A stretch of DNA of 64,000 nt, taken from assembly GCF_027579695.1 (NCBI RefSeq), contig NC_083577.1, forward strand, positions 91,712,016 to 91,776,015. The letters are read 5' to 3'. The notes under the pieces are model-generated. The model saw only the letters and a list, made by a program, of their open reading frames with translations, was not told the origin of the DNA and made no database searches. The translations under genes were made by a program, and so were the position numbers. Of the stretch, positions 35,989 to 45,564 are shown piece after piece (position 1 is the first letter of the stretch; the number at the start of each line of letters is the position of its first letter). This DNA is from Neoarius graeffei (lineage: Eukaryota; Chordata; Actinopteri; Siluriformes; Ariidae).

Positions 35989-37172
35989 ATGGCATTGTTG
36001 ATATTCCTATTAATAATGTCAGCAAAAAAAGACTGTCTTGCTTTAGAAATTTCTAAGTTGTATTTACATAACATCCCTTTGTAGAGTTGATAATGAATCT
36101 GGAGTTTAGATTTACTCCATTTTCTTTCAGACTTTCTACATTCCCTCTTTAACATTTTAACTGCTGGATTTAGTTTCCAGGGTGCTTTTCCTTTGTTTAT
36201 GACTCTTTTGGTTTTTAAAGGAGCAATAGCATCCATAATATGATTCATTCTTGAATTAAAAATTTCCATTAGATCATCTGCACAATCTGAAGATTGACAT
36301 GGGAGTTCTGAGAGTGCCTGCTCAAAAAGAGCTGCTGTGCCATTGGTAATTACCCTCTTTTTTACAGTCACAGACTTGTTTTGAAAGTGAGGGGAAATGG
36401 AAACATCAAAGAAAACACAGAAATGATCAGATATACCCAGGTCCATGACACTAGTAGATACATTAAGACCCTTAGTGATGACAAGGTCGAGGGTGTGGCC
36501 ATGGGAGTGTGTTGGCCCTTGTACATGTTGTGTTAGGTTGAAGGCATCAATCAGTGTAAGAAATTCATTTGCATACGTGTTATCTGGATTATCAACATGG
36601 AAATTAAAATCCCCAGAAATAATAAGATTGTCAAACTCTAAACAAATATTTGACAACAGTTCCCCAAACTCCTCTAGGAACAGTGGTGCAGAAAGTCTTG
36701 GTGGTCTGTAAATAGTCAACACTAATATGTTAGAAGAACATTTTAGGATTGCACTTAGGTATTCAAAAGATGTAAAATCACCAAGAGTTGTCTGTTTGTA
36801 CTGAAAACATGCCTTGTATATATTTGCTATTCCTCCTCCCCGTTTATTGGCTCTTCCAACACTCATGAAATCAAAGAGTGGGGGAGTTGCTTCAATAAGA
36901 GTAATAGAGCTGCTTGATTGTTCAAACCAAGTTTCAGTAAGAAGCATAAACTCCAGTTTGTGTGTACCGATGAAGTCATTAATTAAAAAAGGCTTATTAA
37001 GTGATCTTACATTCTGAAGAGCTAGTTTTACAGTGAATGTGGGGATAATTTCCACAGAAGCGTTCTGTGGTTGTTTTGGAACTGGAAGGAGATTTGACGA
37101 GTTTACCCCATTGATAGGATGAATAAGAACACCTCTCCTTCTTGTTAGCACAGGAATAGAAAAGTACGTCAT
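35961..37172 (-). pseudogene. L2 ORF2 endonuclease
   Basis: FTVKLALQNVRSLNKPFLIN, LEFMLLTETWFEQSSSSITL with the catalytic Glu, RANKRGGGIANIYKACFQYK, ILVLTIYRPPRLSAPLFLEE, LIISGDFNFHVDNPDNTYAN, HTLDLVITKGLN and LGISDHFCVFFDVS (the SDH motif). All APE motifs are intact over 403 codons. It is followed by the linker to the RT with one frame step. Confidence 0.88.
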
Positions 37173-37217
37173 GGGTCCCAGCTTATTTTCAAAACTACCA
37201 TCTGGACCCAGATTATA

Positions 37218-37529
37218 TCAGTTCGTTCCAACATGAAGGTCTTCACTGCTGCTGGTGAACTGTAGCTGTGCACATGGTCCTTGAGTCTTATCTGTAATCA
37301 CAGGGGGAGGTGGTGCCCTCTGTTTCTTGGGTGCTGTGGCAGTTGGATATATCATTAGAGATTTTGGGGTACACAAGGCCTGACCATGAGACAGTTCTGT
37401 GTACGGTACTTGATTTGAGTGTCCTCTTGGGTTTGCCAAAGACACTCGGCTTAAAGACAATAGTCTCTCCATTTTCTCAGGAAAACACAGAGCCGGCCTG
37501 TTGACTAAGCTCAGAAAACAGCCACTCAA
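37218..37529 (-). pseudogene. L2 N-terminal piece
   Basis: 103 codons just upstream of the endonuclease frame, with RLLSLSRVSLANPRGHSNQV and a proline cluster. Position and strand fit the poorly conserved N terminus of L2 proteins. Confidence 0.45.
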
Positions 37530-37576
37530 ACCTCCACTGCCAAGCCTCTATCTCTCCAACGCCAGATCCATGTAAA

Positions 37577-38090
37577 CAAGACGGACGATTTGGAATTACA
37601 GCTGGAATTACCTTATTCTATTCTATAATCGGCTGGTCAGTGCTATACTCAATACTTAAGTGACTTACCCATCCAGTGAGGATTATTTTCTTGTTTACAA
37701 GATGTCACATCTGAGTCGCTGACAAATCCTGAATTTCTGTAAAGATAACTGTCCAGAGATTTATAAGCACGCAGTGCTTCACCACTGAACAGCGAGGGAA
37801 AGTTAATGAGGTAATTATACACGTCTGGGTATTCCACCTCTGGCAGTTCAACATCCACTGACACGGTCGTGAAAACTACGTCCGGTAAGCCATAAGGGTC
37901 ACTAATCTGTAGATCATTTATTTTAGACATATATCTAGTTATCTGTTCATTAGAAAAATGAGCCGTGTAGTCCGTCGGTTGAAATTGATCCATTCTGTAC
38001 ACGAGTGCAGCAGTATTCAGCTGTGTTTTTTACCGACAAGATGGCGGCTGTGTACTTTCTGGTCACGTGACTGCAAGATCTCTATTTAAC
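37577..38090 (-). mobile_element. Second YqaJ/ISL2EU-like remnant (5' end)
   Basis: Carries the YqaJ-type first exon (37669-37993) and, at its upstream end, AAGATGGCGGC and GGTCACGTGAC, resembling the terminal region of the element at 798-2021. The other end is not found. Confidence 0.45.
37669..37993 (-). pseudogene. First coding exon of a YqaJ/SWIM-type transposon protein, second copy
   Basis: From the ATG at 37993: MDQFQPTDYTAHFSNEQITR, YGLPDVVFTTVSVDVELPEV, EYPDVYNYLINFPSLFSGEA, LRAYKSLDSYLYRNSGFV and CKQENNPHWM, ending at a GTAAGT donor (complement 37663-37668). It shares the DVYNYL and AYKSLDSY signature with the exon at 1617-1901 but is clearly a different subfamily. It is open throughout; no later exons are seen downstream, where an L2 LINE lies. 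Confidence 0.6.
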
Positions 38091-38104
38091 CTTGGGAGGG
38101 GATG

Positions 38105-38560
38105 ACCAGTTTTGAATTCAGAACTGCATACCCTCTCTTTTGATATGCCGCACTCCTTTATCACAACTAGATTTAAAAATGGCCATCTCATCTCTGCATT
38201 TCTTTCTATGGCCTCTACATTTCTGCTCTCAAAGTCCTCGGACAGTGGCTTGTGGTACCTTCAACCCTGCTCTGTGGAGGTTGTTGGTGAGGTCACTGAC
38301 TGTTGGTTTTGAGTTTTTCCCTTTACAGCTCTCACAATGTTGGTCATCAACTCCTGTTGTCTTCCTTGGCCGACCTGTTTGATGTCTGGTTGTTAGAAAC
38401 CACTGGTGTACACTCCCCCGCCAGGACATTCCAAATTATTGTATTGGCTATGCCCAATGCTTGTGCAATGGCTGATTTTCCCTCTTTTGGATTACTTTTC
38501 TCCCATAGACAGCTCTCTGGTCCTCATGTTTGTTGATCCTTTTTAACAATTAAATGCAGG
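38105..38560 (-). mobile_element. Tc1-like fragment, N-terminal half of a transposase
   Basis: Minus strand: ALGIANTIIWNVLAGECTPV and, in another frame, GRPRKTTGVDD with LTNNLHRAGLKVPQATVRG, the second HTH of Tc1 transposases. Broken; no TIR recognised. Confidence 0.65.
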
Positions 38561-38644
38561 CTTCACAGCTGAAACCAGGAAAAGACATTCAGAACTATTC
38601 AATCTCGCAAGAAACACGTCAGCTACATTTTCCAATATTTCTGA

Positions 38645-38915
38645 TCACTTGAAAAATGAATAAGATAGCCTTTTATTATCCCACAAGGGAAAATTTACAT
38701 TGTTACATTGTTACAGCAGCAAAATACATAGAGAAAAAGATAAGACCGTGAGGAGCAGTGCAAAAGTACCAAATATACAAAAAAAGGAGATATATAAAAC
38801 TACAAATTTAGAGATAAAAAAAAATTTAACAAATTTGCATAAATTAAATGGTTTGCAGATATATAGTTAACATAAGTGTATTACAAAGGTGGTACTGCAC
38901 ATGTAAGTATTGCAC
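38645..38915. repeat. LINE/SINE 3' tail of uncertain family
   Basis: Contains the phrase TTTTATTATCCCACAAGGG and ATTGCAC motifs seen at the 3' ends of several fish retroposons. Confidence 0.35.
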
Positions 38916-38920
38916 AGGTA

Positions 38921-39275
38921 CAACCCTGATCCCAAAAAAGTTGGGACAAAGTACAAATTGTAAATAAAAATGGAATGCAATGATGTGGAAGTTTCAAAAT
39001 TCCATATTTTATTCAGAATAGAACATAGATGACATATCAAATGTTTAAACTGAGAAAATGTATCATTTAAAGAGAAAAATTAGGTGATTTTAAATTTCAT
39101 GACAACAATACATCTCAAAAAAGTTGGGACAAGGCCATGTTTCCCACTGTGAGACATCCCCTTTTCTCTTTACAACAGTCTGTAAACGTCTGGGGACTGA
39201 GGAGACAAGTTGCTCAAGTTTAGGGATAGGAATGTTAACCCATTCTTGTCTAATGTAGGATTCGAGTAGCCAGGG
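38921..39275 (-). mobile_element. Truncated Tc1, same family as 45565-47169
   Basis: About 350 bp from the terminal CAACCCTGATCCCAAAAAAG into the transposase C terminus ([20 protein letters not shown]). It ends abruptly at 39275 where the full copy continues. Confidence 0.9.
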
Positions 39276-39677
39276 AGTGGAATCATGGGGCAAGATACCC
39301 AAAATGAGGAACTTCAGACCATCAAACCTAGATACCCTTCTCATCTTATATAAAATGGACAATTCTGTGCTCATTATTAATGGCACACTGATGATCATCA
39401 TAAAACATCATCCAAAATTCAGCTACAGTCTCCCCTGAAGGTTTTGGTTCAAATCCCACTTCCAACACTGACTGGGAAGGGGTGGCTCACTGCTTACGGC
39501 TTTAACTGATCAGAGGGTTCAGAGTAAAAATCCTACACTGGCTAAACTGTTGAGCTCCTGACCCTTGACTACAAGTTAAAATGTATAAACATTCACTTAC
39601 CAAAGTTCACCTGCCCTTAAAACAAACAAACAAAAAAAACCCTTATGGTGTTGCTGCTGTTGTAGTGAGGTCAGTCA
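39276..39677. other. Unassigned sequence
   Basis: A GGTTCAAATCCCACTTCC phrase near 39450 looks like a SINE B box, but no full SINE can be delimited. Otherwise nothing. Confidence 0.3.
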
Positions 39678-40048
39678 TTTATAGCTGCTTTTACACGGGC
39701 ACTTGCGCTGGAACAAGTTGTCTCTGTGCAACTGCACGCCTAAACAATTTGTTGGGCGCAACTTACCCAGGAACATCTTGATCCAGGCGCAACTTGTTCC
39801 CGCTTACCGTCTAAACACAATTGATGCCAAGCGGGAGGGCTTACACACATGCATTAGGGTCACTTATTATCCGGACATCATTTTGCAGTAAATTCAACGA
39901 TCATTTCTTCACGAGTGCTTTTGCTCATCAAATTTTGCTTTTCAATGATTGAATTGAGCGATTCCCAAAACCAATCGCAGTGATAACCAGAGTAAAGAGG
40001 AGGTTCTTACCCTCATCCAGCTGTCTGATTCCCCCCCCCAACAAAATA

Positions 40049-40057
<9 letters not shown>

Positions 40058-40118
<61 letters not shown>
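40058..40118. repeat. (TA)n microsatellite
   Basis: About thirty TA units directly left of the Gypsy element; its 5-bp target ATATG comes from this run. Confidence 0.95.
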
Positions 40119-40119
<1 letters not shown>

Positions 40120-40123
<4 letters not shown>

Positions 40124-40436
40124 GCAGCGGGGGCGTGGTCAAGCACCGGTCTGTGACAGGAGGGCGGAGTCAGGGAAGGTAAGTGGCAGATTCACTTCAC
40201 CTGAGAGCAATTAACGTGTTTGTGTGTCTTCCCAGGGACCGCGCCCTATTTAGGGAGGGAGAGCGAGAGCAGAGGAGAGCTCTCCCGAACCAGACACCTG
40301 ATGTGTGTGTGTGCGCGCGTGTGTCTGTGTTAAGCAGATTGTGTTCCCTGAAAAGTGGAAACAATAAAACGATTTGTTGAACCTGATCTCTGTCCTGCCG
40401 TCCTCTGTGCTCCACCCACACCTAGGGAAAGCTACA
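40120..40436 (+). repeat. 5' LTR of the Gmr1-type element
   Basis: 317 bp, TGTGGCAGCGGG to GAAAGCTACA, with an AATAAA-type signal near 40365. Confidence 0.95.
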
Positions 40437-40456
40437 GTGGTGCCGAAACCCGGGAA

Positions 40457-43400
40457 ATGGAGCACCAACCCAGCAGCCCCATGGAATCCTCCCCGTTCAC
40501 CGACCTGGTCCACGCCCTCGCCACGGCTCAGCAAAGCCAGCACCAGGCGCTCGTCACACTCCGAAAGGAACAAGAGCGGCGCTTCGATGCCCTGGTGCTG
40601 GCCCAGCAAGAAGATCGCAAGGCGTTCCGGCGTCTCCTCGCGTCGGCGGGGCCCACCAGTGCTCCGGCCGCGGGCCCGTCTCCCCTCACCCTAACTAAGA
40701 TGGGCCCGCAGGATGACCCCGAGGCTTTCTTCACGTTATTCGAGCAGGTCGCTGAAGCCTCGGGGTGGCCGATGGAGCAGCGCGCGGCGCGCCTCCTCCC
40801 CCTCCTGACGGGAGAGGCGCAGCTGGCTGCACTACAGCTCCCCGCCGATCGCCGGCTGGCCTACGCCGACCTTCGCCGGGCTGTCCTTCAGCGCGTGGGG
40901 CGCACGCCGGAGCAGCAGCGCCAGCGCTTCCGCGCGCTGCGGATGGAGGAAGTCGGCAGCCCGTTCGCGTTCGGCCAGCAGCTCCGGGACGCCTGCTGGC
41001 GGTGGCTGAGGGCCGAAGATCGCGACGCCGAGGGAATCGTCGATCAGGTGGTACTGGAACAGTTCATCGCCCGCTTACCAGCAGGAGCCGCAGAGTGGGT
41101 CCAGTGCCACCGCCCGGCGTCGCTGGATCAGGCAGTCGAGCTGGCGGAGGATCATCTGGCGGCTGTCTCGGCGGCAGGACAGCAGATGTCGACATCTCTT
41201 CTCTCCTCTTCCCTTTCTCTCTCTCTCTCCCCTCCTTCTGTGTCCCGTCCTCGCCCCATTCCCCCACCGCGGAGGCGGGGGCCGGCACCACCCCTGCCGG
41301 CCCGCCGCACCCGCGGTGCCCTCCCGTTTCTCCCTTCTGTGTCTGTCTCTCCCCCACCTCAGGTGAGTGAGCCCCAGAGCACCGGTGCAGAGGGGAAGCC
41401 CGGGCCGGTTTGCTGGCGCTGCGGGGAACCGGACCACCTTCAACAGCAGTGCACAGCAATGGAAGTGGGCACGGTGGTTCGGATCCCCGACGCGCCAGAG
41501 GCCGCCCTCGATCGGGCCGGAGCGTATCGCATACCGGTGAGTATCCAAGGGGCTACATATCAGGCATTGGTGGATTCTGGTTGTAATCAGACCTCAATTC
41601 GCCAAAGCCTGGTTCAAAACGAGGCATTGGGGGGAGCACAAGGGGTGAAGGTTTTGTGTGTGCACGGGGATGTTCACAGCTACCCTTTGGTGTCGGTCCA
41701 TATTATTTTCAGAGGGGAAAAATTTATAGTGAAGGCGGCGGTTAATCCTCGCCTTACCCACTCGTTAATTTTGGGGACTGATTGGCCGGGATTTCGGGGT
41801 TTAATGACGCGCCTAGTAGAGAGTGGGTCCTGCCAGTTGACAGGGGGAGGTCCCGGTGTCGTTTTGGCGGGAGCAGCTGTCGCAGAGCCGTCTACGTCAT
41901 CTCCGCGTCAGAGTGAGGAGCCGCCGGCTCCTCCTCTCTCTATTGGGGAATCCCTCGCGGATTTCCCATTAGAGCAGTCGCGAGACGAGACTCTGCGGCA
42001 TGCGTTTGACCAAGTGAGAGTAATCGATGGTCAAACGCTCCCGCCGAACGCCACCCCGTCCTTCCCCTACTTCGCGATTATGAAGGATAGGTTATACCGA
42101 GTGACGCAGGACACTCAAACTAAAGAGCGAGTCATGCAGCTTTTGATTCCAAAGAGCCGCCGGGAATTGGTATTCCAGGCGGCTCACTTTAATCCCATGG
42201 CTGGACACTTGGGGCAGGATAAAACACTAGCCCGAATAATGGCCCGATTCTATTGGCCGGGGATTCGCGGCGATGTCCGTAGGTGGTGTACGGCATGCCG
42301 CGAATGCCAGTTAGTAAATCCAGCGGCCATTCCAAAAGCGCCATTGCGCCCTCTACCGTTAATCGAGACCCCGTTTGAAAGAATTGGGATGGATCTCGTC
42401 GGGCCATTAGATCGGTCAGCACGAGGGTACCGCTTTATATTAGTTCTAGTGGACTATGCAACGCGGTACCCGGAAGCAGTGCCTCTGCGCAATATCTCAG
42501 CACGCAGTATTGCAGAGGCACTCTTCCGCGTCATCTCCCGAGTTGGAATCCCGAAAGAGATTCTGACTGATCAAGGCACTACGTTTATGTCACGAACACT
42601 ACGCGAACTGTATGGGTTATTGGGGATTAAGCCGATCCGCACCAGTGTGTATCACCCACAAACGGACGGTTTAGTAGAACGGTTCAACCGCACCCTCAAA
42701 AATATCATTAAGAAATTCGTAAGTGAGGACGCACGTAATTGGGATAAGTGGCTCGAACCCTTGCTGTTCTCAGTGCGAGAGGTCCCTCAAGCCTCCACGG
42801 GGTTCTCCCCGTTCGAATTATTATATGGGCGTAAGCCGCGCGGCATCCTGGACGTGCTGCGGGAAAATTGGGAGGAGGGACCTTCACAAAGTAAGAATGA
42901 AATTCAGTACGTTATGGACCTGCGCGCAAAACTCCACACGCTCACCCACCTAACTCAGGAGAATTTGCGGCAGGCCCAGGAACGGCAAGCCCGCCTGTAC
43001 AACAAGGGTACGCGCCTTAGAGAGTTCACACCGGGAGATAAAGTACTCGTACTCTTGCCCACGTCGAGCTCCAAATTAATCGCCAAGTGGCAAGGACCCT
43101 TTGAGGTCACACGGCGAGTCGGGGACGTCGACTATGAGGTGAGGCGAACAGACAGGGGTGGGGCGCTACAGATTTACCACCTCAATCTGCTCAAACTCTG
43201 GAACGAGGAGGTCCCCGTGGCGTTGGTGTCGGTAGTTCCGGAGAAGGCGGAGCTGGGGCCGGAGGTTCAAAAAGGGAATTTGGCATCACGTACCTCTCCG
43301 GTCCCCTGTGGAGACCACCTCTCCCCGACCCAACTCACGGAGGTCGCCCAGTTGCAGGCCGAGTTTTCGGATGTGTTCTCGCCCCTGCCCGGTCGCACGA

Positions 43401-44845
43401 ACCTCATAGAACACCACATAGAGACACCCCCGGGGGTGGTAGTGCGTAGCCGCCCTTATAGACTACCCGAACACAAAAAAAAGGTGGTTCGGGAAGAACT
43501 TCAGGCCATGCTCGAAATGGGCATCGTCGAGGAGTCCCACAGCGACTGGAGCAGCCCGGTGGTCTTGGTTCCCAAGGCCGACGGCTCGGTCCGGTTCTGT
43601 GTGGACTATAGAAAAGTCAACGCGGTGTCTAAATTCGACGCGTACCCAATGCCTCGTATTGATGAGCTGCTCGATCGACTAGGCACGGCTCGCTTTTACT
43701 CGACACTGGATTTAACGAAGGGATATTGGCAGATCCCCTTGACTCCATTATCCCGGGAGAAAACGGCCTTTTCCACACCGTTCGGCTTACACCAGTTCGT
43801 CACACTTCCGTTTGGGCTGTTTGGGGCGCCCGCTACGTTTCAGCGGCTGATGGACCGGGTCCTCCGGCCCCACGCCACCTATGCGGCCGCCTACCTGGAC
43901 GACATTATCGTTTATAGTAACGACTGGCAGCGGCACCTGCAACACCTGAGGGCCGTCCTTAGGTCGCTGAGACGGGCGGGACTCACGGCCAACCCAAAGA
44001 AGTGTGCGATTGGGCGGGTGGAAGTACGGTATCTGGGCTTCCACTTGGGCAACGGGCAGGTGCGTCCCCAAATTAATAAGACAGCAGCGATTGCGGCCTG
44101 CCCGAGGCCCAAGACCAAAAAGGGGGTGAGACAGTTCCTGGGGCTGGCTGGCTACTATCGTAGGTTTATACCTAATTATTCGGACGTCACCAGCCCGCTG
44201 ACTGACCTCACTAAAAAGGGGGCGCCAGATCCGGTCCAGTGGACGGAGCAGTGCCAGCGGGCTTTCTCGGAGGTAAAGGCTGCACTGTGTGGGGGGCCAC
44301 TTTTACACTCCCCTGACTTCTCTCTCCCTTTTATGTTACAGACGGATGCGTCGGACAGAGGGCTGGGGGCCGTTTTGTCCCAGCAGGTGGAGGGGGAGGA
44401 TCGCCCGGTCCTATACATCAGCCGGAAGCTGTCAGTGCGTGAGGGGCGCTACAGCACGATTGAAAAGGAGTGCCTGGCGATCAAATGGGCGGTCCTCGCC
44501 CTCCGGTACTACCTGCTGGGGCGCTCTTTCACCCTCTGTTCGGACCACGCGCCCCTCCAGTGGCTCCACCGCATGAAAGATGCCAACGCGCGGATCACCC
44601 GTTGGTATCTGGCGCTCCAACCCTTTAATTTCAAGGTGGTCCATAGGCCGGGGGCGCAGATGGTCGTGGCGGACTTCCTCTCCCGTCAAGGGGGGGGGGA
44701 GTCGGCTGCGGGCCGGACGGCTGCCCGGCCTGAGTCGGGCGGTGGGGGTATGTGGCAGCGGGGGCGTGGTCAAGCACCGGTCTGTGACAGGAGGGCGGAG
44801 TCAGGGAAGGTAAGTGGCAGATTCACTTCACCTGAGAGCAATTAA
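40457..44845 (+). CDS. Gag-pol of the Gmr1-type Gypsy element
   Basis: One frame with, in order, a gag region (about the first 300 residues), a Pro/Ser-rich linker, a CCHC zinc knuckle near residue 320, a retropepsin-type protease near 370-460, an integrase (zinc-binding part, then catalytic core, about 565-800), a chromodomain-less linker, a reverse transcriptase (about 960-1200) and RNase H (about 1250-1400). The Met at 40457 is favoured over one inside the LTR because gag begins there. The frame ends about 95 bases inside the 3' LTR. The integrase-first order is the notable point. It looks whole. Confidence 0.92.
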   Translation: MEHQPSSPMESSPFTDLVHALATAQQSQHQALVTLRKEQERRFDALVLAQQEDRKAFRRLLASAGPTSAPAAGPSPLTLTKMGPQDDPEAFFTLFEQVAEASGWPMEQRAARLLPLLTGEAQLAALQLPADRRLAYADLRRAVLQRVGRTPEQQRQRFRALRMEEVGSPFAFGQQLRDACWRWLRAEDRDAEGIVDQVVLEQFIARLPAGAAEWVQCHRPASLDQAVELAEDHLAAVSAAGQQMSTSLLSSSLSLSLSPPSVSRPRPIPPPRRRGPAPPLPARRTRGALPFLPSVSVSPPPQVSEPQSTGAEGKPGPVCWRCGEPDHLQQQCTAMEVGTVVRIPDAPEAALDRAGAYRIPVSIQGATYQALVDSGCNQTSIRQSLVQNEALGGAQGVKVLCVHGDVHSYPLVSVHIIFRGEKFIVKAAVNPRLTHSLILGTDWPGFRGLMTRLVESGSCQLTGGGPGVVLAGAAVAEPSTSSPRQSEEPPAPPLSIGESLADFPLEQSRDETLRHAFDQVRVIDGQTLPPNATPSFPYFAIMKDRLYRVTQDTQTKERVMQLLIPKSRRELVFQAAHFNPMAGHLGQDKTLARIMARFYWPGIRGDVRRWCTACRECQLVNPAAIPKAPLRPLPLIETPFERIGMDLVGPLDRSARGYRFILVLVDYATRYPEAVPLRNISARSIAEALFRVISRVGIPKEILTDQGTTFMSRTLRELYGLLGIKPIRTSVYHPQTDGLVERFNRTLKNIIKKFVSEDARNWDKWLEPLLFSVREVPQASTGFSPFELLYGRKPRGILDVLRENWEEGPSQSKNEIQYVMDLRAKLHTLTHLTQENLRQAQERQARLYNKGTRLREFTPGDKVLVLLPTSSSKLIAKWQGPFEVTRRVGDVDYEVRRTDRGGALQIYHLNLLKLWNEEVPVALVSVVPEKAELGPEVQKGNLASRTSPVPCGDHLSPTQLTEVAQLQAEFSDVFSPLPGRTNLIEHHIETPPGVVVRSRPYRLPEHKKKVVREELQAMLEMGIVEESHSDWSSPVVLVPKADGSVRFCVDYRKVNAVSKFDAYPMPRIDELLDRLGTARFYSTLDLTKGYWQIPLTPLSREKTAFSTPFGLHQFVTLPFGLFGAPATFQRLMDRVLRPHATYAAAYLDDIIVYSNDWQRHLQHLRAVLRSLRRAGLTANPKKCAIGRVEVRYLGFHLGNGQVRPQINKTAAIAACPRPKTKKGVRQFLGLAGYYRRFIPNYSDVTSPLTDLTKKGAPDPVQWTEQCQRAFSEVKAALCGGPLLHSPDFSLPFMLQTDASDRGLGAVLSQQVEGEDRPVLYISRKLSVREGRYSTIEKECLAIKWAVLALRYYLLGRSFTLCSDHAPLQWLHRMKDANARITRWYLALQPFNFKVVHRPGAQMVVADFLSRQGGGESAAGRTAARPESGGGGMWQRGRGQAPVCDRRAESGKVSGRFTSPESN

Positions 44846-45067
44846 CGTGTTTGTGTGTCTTCCCAGGGACCGCGCCCTATTTAGGGAGGGAGAGCGAGAG
44901 CAGAGGAGAGCTCTCCCGAACCAGACACCTGATGTGTGTGTGTGCGCGCGTGTGTCTGTGTTAAGCAGATTGTGTTCCCTGAAAAGTGGAAACAATAAAA
45001 CGATTTGTTGAACCTGATCTCTGTCCTGCCGTCCTCTGTGCTCCACCCACACCTAGGGAAAGCTACA
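44751..45067 (+). repeat. 3' LTR of the Gmr1-type element
   Basis: 317 bp, apparently identical to the 5' LTR. Confidence 0.95.
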
Positions 45068-45564
45068 ATATGATTTATTTATTTTGTGGGGGGGGGGAAT
45101 CAGACAGCAATGAGTAGCGAGAGGACAAAAAAACAAACTAAAAATCTAAAAAAAACTTAAACTACAAAAAAAAGATAGATAAGTATACCCACCATTTTAC
45201 TTCTGATCACTGATTTGAGCATGCACAATTGTGTTCTCCTGTCTAACTTCTGGTCTGCCACTGGTAGATAGCAAGTGTGTAAACACAAAGGAAAGTGGGT
45301 GTAACTTGTTCCTGCTGCCCGAGTAAAAGCAGCACATCTAAACCTAATGATAATCAATTGTGCCACCCCCTGGCATTTCCACCTATTCTGTACGATTAAA
45401 TCGTTTAGATCAACATACCCAAGCCCAGTGAGTACATGAAGCTAACTTCTACCTTTCTATCTGAAGGGAACATGGTGGTGGTGAAGTAGTGTACAGATGA
45501 TCACTACACATGCCTGGTGTTGATCAATGTGTGTGTGTAATGTTTATACATATATATACACACA

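Larger units (their letters stand above)
32975..37560 (-). mobile_element. L2-type LINE, near full length, with an insertion in ORF2
   Basis: Minus strand. The 3' tail has the L2 signature at 32977-33030 (AAGGCAAGGCAAGTTTATTT, TATAGCAC). The RT end is at 33415-34065, the main RT at about 34831-35988, the endonuclease at 35961-37172 and an N-terminal piece at 37218-37529. About 760 bp of foreign DNA (34070-34830) splits the RT end. The 5' end falls near 37560, where a YqaJ-type element begins. Confidence 0.85.
40120..45067 (+). mobile_element. Gmr1-type Gypsy LTR retrotransposon, looks whole
   Basis: 4.95-kb element with two 317-bp LTRs (TG...CA), flanked by 5-bp duplications ATATG (40115-40119 and 45068-45072). 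A primer-binding site follows the left LTR directly and a purine tract precedes the right one. One long gag-pol frame lies between. The pol order is protease, integrase, reverse transcriptase, RNase H: integrase comes before RT, as in the Gmr1 group of deuterostome Gypsy elements. By eye the two LTRs are identical, so the insertion is very recent. No envelope gene. Confidence 0.95.
39678..45330. mobile_element. MITE (GCTGCTTTTAC ends) that received a (TA)n and a Gypsy
   Basis: Left AGCTGCTTTTACACGGGC with AACAAGTT nearby; right complement GCCCGAGTAAAAGCAGC with AACTTGTT. The inner arms CTGTCTGATTCCCCCC (40020) and GGGGGGAATCAGACAG (45090) are also inverted. Own sequence about 700 bp, no coding. 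Confidence 0.6.

Noticed and set aside
40183-40380. Small protein MADSLHLRAINVFV, seen twice
   Set aside because: It lies within the LTR and appears in both LTRs; it has no sign of being a gene.
41064-41548. Arg/Pro-rich minus-strand frames in the Gypsy gag region
   Set aside because: Shadow frames of GC-rich gag-pol coding sequence.
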